This document shows positions 58,126 to 64,000 of a stretch of DNA of 64,000 nucleotides, in pieces. Position numbers and translations under genes: made by a program. How positions within the stretch are numbered: position 1 is the stretch's first letter; the number at the start of each line of letters is the position of its first letter. Source of the DNA: UBA5195 sp034432755 (GTDB taxonomy: Bacteria; Chloroflexota; Anaerolineae; Anaerolineales; Villigracilaceae); assembly GCA_034432755.1 (NCBI GenBank), contig DAOUBQ010000013.1, forward strand, positions 1-64,000, given 5' to 3'. Under the pieces are notes generated by a model. The model saw only the letters and a list, made by a program, of their open reading frames with translations, had not been told where the DNA came from and did not search any database.

Positions 58126-60411
58126 TTAATCGCTGCCCGGCTTGTGGCCGGTTTGTTTTTTGCCATGCACCCTTTTGGCCATTAAAGCTTGCACGGCAAG
58201 CGCAAGCAGCATGATGACCGTTGCCACGCTGAGCGCAATGATGGCCGATAATATCCACGCAGGCCTGTCTTCAATTTCGACATCAGCAGCGAACACGTTG
58301 GGCGTTGGCTGCGGCTGCGGGGAGGAGGGGGTCGCCAGCGCCTCCCCTGGCAGGCCAGCAATGAGCGGTTCTTTCGACTGTCCCAGGCGGGTATCGGTCG
58401 TTAAGACCTGGTCATTGTAAATCACAGAAAAATCTCCGTTGAGTTTTGAGCTAAACTCAGGCCGAATGAGCTTTTCCGCAGCCATCGGCACGCCAGCCTC
58501 GGTATTTCCGGCAACAACCAACACAGTGTTGCCGGGTTTCCAGGGTGAGGGAATGAGTTGTAAATAACCAACGCTAACGCCCGGCAAGAGACGGTAATTG
58601 ACCAGAAGCGCTGGCTGAATGGCTTCATCGCTTGCAGGCGCAAAGGGGGCTGGCAGGGCTTCGTTTACATCAGAGAGAATGGGCAGCGTACTGGCACGTC
58701 CCACCAAAATCAGGCTATGCTGCTCGCGAATATCCTGGGGAACAGAGTCACCAAAAGCAGATTCCAGGTTGGCAATCGGAATGGATGCGAACGCGCCAAT
58801 ATCAAAGGCAATTTTGGAGGCCACCTCCCAACCGGTTGGGTCATTGCGGGCAAGCACAAACGCCAGGTCGCCCAAGTTACGGTCTGAGGTGAACATGGAT
58901 GGGTAATCTTTGAGATTGACCATGGTGTTCAATCCCAATTGCTGCCCGTCCACCGGCAGGTGAATATTGGTAAGGCTGCTAATGACCACAATGTTGCTGG
59001 ACAAATCGGGAGAATAACAATTGTATATCGGAACCAAGTCGCTGTAAATTTCAATCAAGTTGCTGCCGCGCCGAATGATGCCCGGCAGAAGATTGAGCCT
59101 GGTGGTTGTCACCTGGTCCACATCAGCAGTAAATTTGATACTGCCAATGAAAGTCCGGTTCAGGTACACCGTAACGCCGCTGCGCTCGAAATCGAGCAGG
59201 TTGGTGTGAGATGAAACGACATCAATGTACCCGCCAATCGAAAGCACCTGGTCTGAAGAAGCCGGAAAGAAATAGGAAGTATAGGTTCCCTCAAAGCCCC
59301 CAAGCGATTGATTCTCGTAGCCCAGGCTAGAAAGAGTCTGGTCTACGGGAATATTGTCGCTCACCGATAAGGGGTTGACCGCGCTGATGACGGAAACATC
59401 AGGACGGCCAGTAGGAACCAGATTGCCGGCGCTCACAGCCTGGGCAGCCTTGATGAGCCCGGCTTCAGAATTTGCACTCACCACCAGGGCCACGTTGCTC
59501 TGATTCCACGGCGAAACAACCATTTGTACCAGACCATCATCGGGCTGCATCCCCTTCAGTTCCCAAGCCCCATTGCGTAAAGGATTTGGCGCGCCAATCT
59601 GTGAAAAGATGGGCATGCTCTTGGGTAACCCAAGCAGGATCAGGCTTGTGCCAGTTTTAAGCGCCTCAGTCAATTGACCGACTGGCACCAGGCCGTATTG
59701 CAGCCTGCCATTGGTGAGCGAGCCTAGCCCGGCAGCCACAGAGAGCGCCGCCCGCATTTCAGCCTGGGAGGGGGCATCGGGGATGACAACGGTTGCCAGA
59801 GAGGGGACAATCGAATTGGCCTGATAGATTGGGCGGGGGAAGATGGTCAGGTCGGGCGTAATGGGAATGATGGTATGTTTCAGGTCAATCGAAGAGTTGG
59901 CGCTAATAATCAGCGATGAGTTGGCGGAGGTGTTATCACAATCGAAACGAGAATCGAACAGAAAAGAGATGCGGTGACGGCCATCGGCAGAGGTTGGCGT
60001 GAGCGCCTCGGCAGGGATGGAGATGGTCTCAACGAGGTTGCCGGTTTGTTCAAGGAGAATCGTGCGCAAGGTAATGCCATTGAAGCTGACACGCAAAGTT
60101 CCGCCGGGTATTGCGCCTGAGCCATCCATAGCCCGGTTACTGGCGTAATTGAAGAGCAGCGTGATTTCAGCCCCAGGCAACAAGGCCCAATTGGAAGGCA
60201 GCCCAAACAAAACTTGCGCCGAATCGTATGGGCTAATCATCACCTTTTCAGAATACCCTAACTGGGCAAACGTGAAAACATCACCCGCTGGGCCGGTAGT
60301 TTGAACATGAGTTCCCAAAGCCGCCGCCGCAAAAGGCGAAGGCAGTAAGAATGTGCAAAGAAACAGCGCCAATACACTCACAGAGAAAAGGCGATGGTAG
60401 TTTATACGCAT
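58126..60411 (-). CDS. BcsB-like exopolysaccharide accessory protein
   Basis: 761 aa from ATG 60411 (GAGGATACAAC upstream). A signal peptide (to about AAAALG, residue 33) is followed by a long extracytoplasmic region. This has the repeated jelly-roll/flavodoxin-like plan of cellulose synthase subunit BcsB: LGYSEKVMISPYDSAQVLFGLPSNWALLPGAEITLLFNY, GGTLRVSFNGITLRTILL, and FERSGVTVYLNRTFIGSIKF with NCYSPDLSSNIVVISS. One C-terminal helix (AWILSAIIALSVATVIMLLALAVQALMAKRV) anchors it. BcsB guides the growing polymer out of the membrane channel. The partner here is the single-domain GT2 directly downstream (14-bp gap), not a BcsA with PilZ. Confidence 0.85.
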   Translation of the reverse strand: MRINYHRLFSVSVLALFLCTFLLPSPFAAAALGTHVQTTGPAGDVFTFAQLGYSEKVMISPYDSAQVLFGLPSNWALLPGAEITLLFNYASNRAMDGSGAIPGGTLRVSFNGITLRTILLEQTGNLVETISIPAEALTPTSADGRHRISFLFDSRFDCDNTSANSSLIISANSSIDLKHTIIPITPDLTIFPRPIYQANSIVPSLATVVIPDAPSQAEMRAALSVAAGLGSLTNGRLQYGLVPVGQLTEALKTGTSLILLGLPKSMPIFSQIGAPNPLRNGAWELKGMQPDDGLVQMVVSPWNQSNVALVVSANSEAGLIKAAQAVSAGNLVPTGRPDVSVISAVNPLSVSDNIPVDQTLSSLGYENQSLGGFEGTYTSYFFPASSDQVLSIGGYIDVVSSHTNLLDFERSGVTVYLNRTFIGSIKFTADVDQVTTTRLNLLPGIIRRGSNLIEIYSDLVPIYNCYSPDLSSNIVVISSLTNIHLPVDGQQLGLNTMVNLKDYPSMFTSDRNLGDLAFVLARNDPTGWEVASKIAFDIGAFASIPIANLESAFGDSVPQDIREQHSLILVGRASTLPILSDVNEALPAPFAPASDEAIQPALLVNYRLLPGVSVGYLQLIPSPWKPGNTVLVVAGNTEAGVPMAAEKLIRPEFSSKLNGDFSVIYNDQVLTTDTRLGQSKEPLIAGLPGEALATPSSPQPQPTPNVFAADVEIEDRPAWILSAIIALSVATVIMLLALAVQALMAKRVHGKKQTGHKPGSD

Positions 60412-60442
60412 GTTGTATCCTCTCAAAAACATGGTGGGCCTA

Positions 60443-61603
60443 TCAATAGGGATTGCCGGACTGGTCGAGCGTGGCTTGCGGGGTCTCTTGAGCGAAATAG
60501 GAATTTTTCAGGAAGACCACATTCGCATCTAATAAGGCAGAGGCTTTTTCAACTGCCATCTCAGCGCGCTCAATAATGCTCTCAACCGTTTCAAATGGTT
60601 TGTGAATGATGACCCCAATGCACGGGTCGGGGCTGAAAGCCATATCGCCGGCATTGTCAATCGGAATCGATTCTGAGAGATAGACCTGAAGGCGCTTGAA
60701 CGTTGACTCCACGGCGGATTCTGGCGTTCCCGGCAAGAGAACCGCCAATTGCGTTTCACTCCAACGCCCCACAACGTCGCGCCCGCGCAATTCGTTCTTG
60801 AGTTTTTTCGAAACGTCGCCAAGCACGCGGTTGAAAATCGGTTCGGGCAACACGTTGAGTACCTGCTCAAGGCCGCGCAGGTTGATGATGCCCATTGCAA
60901 AATTGCCCTCGGGGCGCTGGGTAGTCTCTTCAAGCAGGCGGCGCTCAAAATAGGCGCGCGTATAAGCAGAGGAAACCGGGTCCACAATGGAGCGTTCGCG
61001 CAATTTATCGAGCGTGTTTTGCAGTTGTTCCCGTGAAAAAGCCAGCACCAACCCCACCATGCCCCCAAACAGAAAGGCCAGCAGGGCGTTTTCAAGAGGT
61101 TGGGGACGAATGGGAGCAGTGGGTAACTGTGGTTCTTCGAGAATGCTCAGGTTGTAAATTGGGTTCAATTCGTTCATGTACGTCAGCACTTCTGTGCTGA
61201 TGGCATTGGCAACCACCACAATCAACCTGGGGTCGGAACCTTCCACCGTCAGCCGCAAGATGTTGGTGTCGGGTATCACGGTCACCGAAACATCAAAATC
61301 ATCCAAACCTTGCTGTTTAATTTTTTGAATTTCGGGCGAACGCTCATACACCGCGGGGCTGGCTATCATCTCGCGATAGGTGTTTACAATCGAGCGCCGG
61401 TCAAGCGTATCGAGGCTGGACAACAGTTCCCAACTGCTGGAAAAAAGCCCCGCATTAGGGGAAACAACATAACGGGCTGTCGTTTGATAGACAGGCGGCG
61501 TTATGTAAGAAATTGCCAGCGAAACATTGGTTGTGATAAAGATTGACAAAACGATTATCCACCACCCACGCTGCAGGGTACGTAAAAACAGGTTAAATTC
61601 CAT
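60443..61603 (-). CDS. Wzz-type chain-length protein fused to a degenerate GGDEF domain
   Basis: 386 aa from ATG 61603 (AGAGAGG upstream). The N-terminal Wzz domain is MEFNLFLRTLQRGWWIIVLSIFITTNVSLAISYITPPVYQTTARYVVSP. After the extracytoplasmic helical part comes the usual Pro-rich pre-helix PTAPIRPQPLENALLAFLFGGMVGLVLAFS (second helix, about residues 183-205). The cytoplasmic C-terminal domain has GGDEF plan: DPVSSAYTRAYFERRLLEE, NFAMGIINLRGLEQVLN, and RDVVGRWSETQLAVLLPGT, where WSETQL replaces the GGDEF turn. It cannot be a normal cyclase but may bind nucleotide. Fusion of a co-polymerase to such a domain would link polymer length or synthesis to a signal. It is the first gene of the operon. 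Confidence 0.85.
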   Translation of the reverse strand: MEFNLFLRTLQRGWWIIVLSIFITTNVSLAISYITPPVYQTTARYVVSPNAGLFSSSWELLSSLDTLDRRSIVNTYREMIASPAVYERSPEIQKIKQQGLDDFDVSVTVIPDTNILRLTVEGSDPRLIVVVANAISTEVLTYMNELNPIYNLSILEEPQLPTAPIRPQPLENALLAFLFGGMVGLVLAFSREQLQNTLDKLRERSIVDPVSSAYTRAYFERRLLEETTQRPEGNFAMGIINLRGLEQVLNVLPEPIFNRVLGDVSKKLKNELRGRDVVGRWSETQLAVLLPGTPESAVESTFKRLQVYLSESIPIDNAGDMAFSPDPCIGVIIHKPFETVESIIERAEMAVEKASALLDANVVFLKNSYFAQETPQATLDQSGNPY

Positions 61604-61744
61604 ATCCTCTCTCTTTGTCTTGGCGTTTATTCTACAAGGAGAAAACATCCAACAGTCAGTTCATTCCCCCAAAAACCAAAAAACAATCTAAAAAATGAGG
61701 CTCACTTCTGCCGCCTAACAATATTGATAGCTAAGTTAAGAGTG

Positions 61745-61772
61745 ATTATAGCCGATTTTTTATGCGTGGCAA
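61745..61772 (-). promoter_or_regulatory. Promoter of the Wzz-BcsB-GT2-deacetylase operon
   Basis: On the minus strand TTGCCA (61772-61767), 16 nt, TATAAT (61750-61745). The start is expected near 61738 and the leader would be about 135 nt to ATG 61603. The leader is A+T-rich with runs of T; no known regulatory RNA was recognised in it. Confidence 0.7.
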
Positions 61773-61819
61773 GGTTGAACCAATTAAATTCTTACTCTTT
61801 GCGTCCGAATTATGAAATT

Positions 61820-62947
61820 TCAATGTTTTGCAAGCACGCTTTGATACATTTTCAGCGTGGCCCGTGCTTGGGCCTGCAGGCTAAAATTTTGCTCAACATG
61901 CGCTTTGGCGTTCTGACCTAACCTCGCCCGCAATTCGGGATTTTTGGCCAATCGGAGCAGAGATTGCGCCAACATCGGCGGATTGCCCGGCGGAACGAGC
62001 AAGGCCTGTTCCCCATCGCTGACCATTTCTGGGATGCCACCGCAAGCACTTGCCAGGATGGGAACCCCCATAGCGGCGGCTTCCAACAGGGCTATCGGCG
62101 TCCCCTCCTGGCGGGAGGGCATGACGAAAATGTCACTGGCCTTGAGCGCGGATAAGACCACCTCGCGTGACCGGTATCCAGCCAGGATCACACGCTCGTC
62201 CAGGCTATTTTCGCGGATTTTTTCTTCCAAGCCAGCGCGCAGTTCTCCTTCCCCAATCACCAGGCAGTATAGGGATGAATCTTCCGCGATGACCATGCGC
62301 ATCGCGTCCAGTAAATCTTCATAGCCTTTGGCCCACACCAGCCTGCCAACCGCCAGGCAAACCAGAGCCTCGCGCGGAAGCCCGAAGGTTTCGGCCAGCC
62401 ATTGCCTGTCTTCGTGGATTGAATCTGCATCCAGCCCAACGGCGTTATAAATCAATGCAATCGGAGATTTCTTGCGCGCCGCTCGCACGGCATCGCGGAC
62501 AGTTTCCGAGACAACAATGTAGCCGCCCAGTCGGAAATTGGTCGTCAGTTCGAGCGCGGTGTACAGTTTCCCTTTCCAGTTGCCGCCATGCTCGAAGTCG
62601 TACCAACTGTTCAAGGTGGAAACAAGCACCGCGCCGCTCCACAACGCGGCCAGGCTGCCCCAAAATTTGGATTGGATATTCTGCGTATCCAGCACCTGAT
62701 AACCCTGTTCACGAATAAGGCGCACCAAATTGGGCAGGATGCGCCAATCGGTCTTTCCCCGCCCAACCGGATGCACAACCAGCCCCATGCGTTTCGCCTG
62801 CTCGAACACCGGGCTGCCCTGAATGGCCGCTAACCCGGCTTTGCCTTTGGGAAGAGCAGATAACAAACCCAAGACACGGGTGCTGGAGCCGCCAAATTGA
62901 TGGGACAAGTCAACCAATAAAACCTTCGGAATAAGGCCTGTTTTCAT
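61820..62947 (-). CDS. GT4 glycosyltransferase
   Basis: 375 aa. N-terminal acceptor loop VLLVDLSHQFGGSSTRVLGLLSAL, then the linker PIALIYNAVGLDADSI. The donor domain has VGRLVWAKGYEDLLDAMRMVIAEDSSLYCLVIGEGELRAGLEEKI, LAGYRSREVVLSALKASDIFVMPSRQEGTPIALLEAAAMGVPILASACGGIPEMVSDGEQALLVPPGN. The E-x7-E motif (EGTPIALLE) is complete. It is 12 bp behind the GT2 gene at the right edge and probably cotranscribed with it. A separate promoter then serves the Wzz operon. The sugar donor is unknown. Confidence 0.93.
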   Translation of the reverse strand: MKTGLIPKVLLVDLSHQFGGSSTRVLGLLSALPKGKAGLAAIQGSPVFEQAKRMGLVVHPVGRGKTDWRILPNLVRLIREQGYQVLDTQNIQSKFWGSLAALWSGAVLVSTLNSWYDFEHGGNWKGKLYTALELTTNFRLGGYIVVSETVRDAVRAARKKSPIALIYNAVGLDADSIHEDRQWLAETFGLPREALVCLAVGRLVWAKGYEDLLDAMRMVIAEDSSLYCLVIGEGELRAGLEEKIRENSLDERVILAGYRSREVVLSALKASDIFVMPSRQEGTPIALLEAAAMGVPILASACGGIPEMVSDGEQALLVPPGNPPMLAQSLLRLAKNPELRARLGQNAKAHVEQNFSLQAQARATLKMYQSVLAKH

Positions 62948-62959
62948 AAAAACCTTTCG

Positions 62960-64000
62960 TCAGCGAACCATTTTGGGGTCGTAGGATCGCCCCTTCCAGG
63001 TGACGCCCTGACCGGAGAGGACTTTCCAGGCGGAGGTGAACATCATGGCGGCGAAAACGCCCGCGCCAAGCGGGGTGGTGAAGGCATACCAGCGAGGAAT
63101 ACCCATTTGAGCGTTGACGCGCATTCGAAAGTAGAGCAGCACGGCCCAGACCGTCAATGCTTCGAGGAGAACCCCCAGCGCCATCCAGCCGCCGCCGTTG
63201 AAGTACCAGAGTAACCCAAACAGCGGCCAGACCGGCATGAACAGAGCCGCCATGAGAGCCAAAAAAGCGCCAAATGCGCCGAGCAGGAGCATGGCAGGCT
63301 TATCGGCCAGGCCGAGGTAGATGTTTTTCGTCCAGCCCTCCCACATTGAGGGCAGGTCGGTGTACATGCGGGTTTGGGCAATGCCGCGCCCGTCGGCCAC
63401 AATCAGGCGGTAGCCGTTCCATTTTACCTGCTCAGAGATGGCTTTGTCCTCGACAATCTGGTTTTTGAGTTTCTCGTGGCCGCCAATGGCGCCATAAACG
63501 GAGCGCTTAATAAGGATGAACTGGCCGTTGGCGATGGCGTCGCGGGTAGAAGGGTCGTTGACCCGGCGGGGAGAGAACCCCACCGATAGCGCGGTCATGA
63601 CCAGCGGCATGACGACCCGCTCCCAGAACGAACCGGTGATTTGCTCGGTCATGACGGTGTACAAATCCGCGCCGGTTTTTTGGGCCGAGGCCAGGGCAGC
63701 GGAGACTGCATTGGAGTGAAGAAAGGTGTCGGCGTCTACGAATAAAAGCCATTCGCCAGCAGCGGATTTGGCAGCCTGGTAGAGGGCATGGGGTTTGCCG
63801 GCCCAGCCTGCGGGCAGGTCGCGTCCCGCCAAGATAACGAGACGGGAGTCCTGGGAGGCGAGTTCGGCCAAGATAACGGGGGTCGAGTCGGTCGAGCGGT
63901 CATCCACAACCAGGATTTGAAGGTGAGAATAATCCTGAGCCAGCAGGGATTGGACGCAGCGGCGGATGTTCTTTTCCTCGTTACGGGCTGGGACGATGAG
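62960..64000 (-). CDS. GT2 glycosyltransferase with C-terminal membrane helices (5' end outside window)
   Basis: The gene enters from the right edge; 346 codons plus stop are visible and the true start lies beyond 64000. The visible N-terminus reads LIVPARNEEKNIRRCVQSLLAQDYSHLQILVVDDRSTDST, the standard GT2 nucleotide-binding start, so only a few residues are missing. VDADTF is the D-x-D type motif. IVEDKAISEQVKWNGYRL holds the catalytic acid and a Q-x-x-W-like segment. Three to four hydrophobic helices follow (MLLLGAFGAFLALMAALFMPVWPLFGLLWYF and others). This plan matches HpnB-like or carotenoid/hopanoid-type GT2 proteins as well as polysaccharide enzymes; the substrate is not clear. Confidence 0.88.
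   Translation of the reverse strand, partial: LIVPARNEEKNIRRCVQSLLAQDYSHLQILVVDDRSTDSTPVILAELASQDSRLVILAGRDLPAGWAGKPHALYQAAKSAAGEWLLFVDADTFLHSNAVSAALASAQKTGADLYTVMTEQITGSFWERVVMPLVMTALSVGFSPRRVNDPSTRDAIANGQFILIKRSVYGAIGGHEKLKNQIVEDKAISEQVKWNGYRLIVADGRGIAQTRMYTDLPSMWEGWTKNIYLGLADKPAMLLLGAFGAFLALMAALFMPVWPLFGLLWYFNGGGWMALGVLLEALTVWAVLLYFRMRVNAQMGIPRWYAFTTPLGAGVFAAMMFTSAWKVLSGQGVTWKGRSYDPKMVR

Noticed and set aside
1..64000. CRISPR arrays, prophage, toxin-antitoxin or restriction systems
   Set aside because: No regularly spaced identical repeats and no characteristic proteins of these systems were found.

Overview
The window looks like a chromosomal segment of a Chloroflexota bacterium, most probably class Anaerolineae. 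This is inferred from gene content and style, not from a search. The supporting signs are mid-to-high G+C coding sequence, many small lipoproteins with Thr/Pro-rich linkers, an NBR1-type Ig domain, lone TrkA pairs, KimA-like permeases, and a noncoding vocabulary of short quasi-periodic repeat words. No phage, plasmid or CRISPR locus is visible. The only mobile DNA seen is a broken IS630-family element at the left edge, itself interrupted by a small MITE-like insertion, plus several short inverted-repeat elements.

Left part (1-18.5 kb): mostly housekeeping genes. The IS630 remnant is followed by tRNA-Pro(CGG), a lipoprotein and gyrA on the plus strand. A minus-strand series then carries a small membrane protein, birA, a LysM/M23 peptidase, rho, gamma-glutamyltransferase, a CNNM/CorC membrane protein, selD and an SPFH/band-7 protein. 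selD is a selenoprotein gene: its in-frame UGA lies exactly where the active-site Cys/Sec belongs, so a normal ORF call loses the first 49 residues. A PyrK-like iron-sulfur protein, a repeat-containing secreted protein, a WecC-like nucleotide-sugar dehydrogenase and another lipoprotein complete the block.

Potassium block (18.7-31.4 kb, all plus): a FemAB-like transferase, a KdpD-type histidine kinase lacking the N-terminal KdpD/Usp sensor, and KdpE. After a terminator come two KimA-like potassium permeases flanking an unrecognised 363-aa protein, a P-type ATPase with Na,K-ATPase-like M4/M5/M6 motifs, and two TrkA (RCK) proteins. No kdpFABC and no TrkH/KtrB are present. The parts suggest a K+/cation homeostasis operon built around KimA-like carriers.

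Beta-glucan block (31.5-41.1 kb): a LacI-family regulator behind a perfect CebR/CelR-type operator, a cytoplasmic GH3 beta-glucosidase with PA14 insert, a GH94 cellobiose phosphorylase and a GH3 lipoprotein, closed by a strong terminator. Together they would split cello-oligosaccharides outside and inside the cell under cellobiose control.

Envelope polysaccharide block (39.9-64 kb): GT4 and GT2 glycosyltransferases, a polyprenyl-phosphate sugar transferase, Wzx flippase, O-antigen ligase/polymerase, GT-C-like protein, two FemAB/GNAT-like proteins plus a remnant of a third, and a GH26-like lipoprotein. A separate minus-strand operon encodes Wzz fused to a degenerate GGDEF, a BcsB-like periplasmic protein, a membrane GT2 synthase and a NodB deacetylase. 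Two degenerate GGDEF proteins and a cNMP-binding histidine kinase suggest nucleotide-linked or scaffold-type control. The last gene runs off the right edge.
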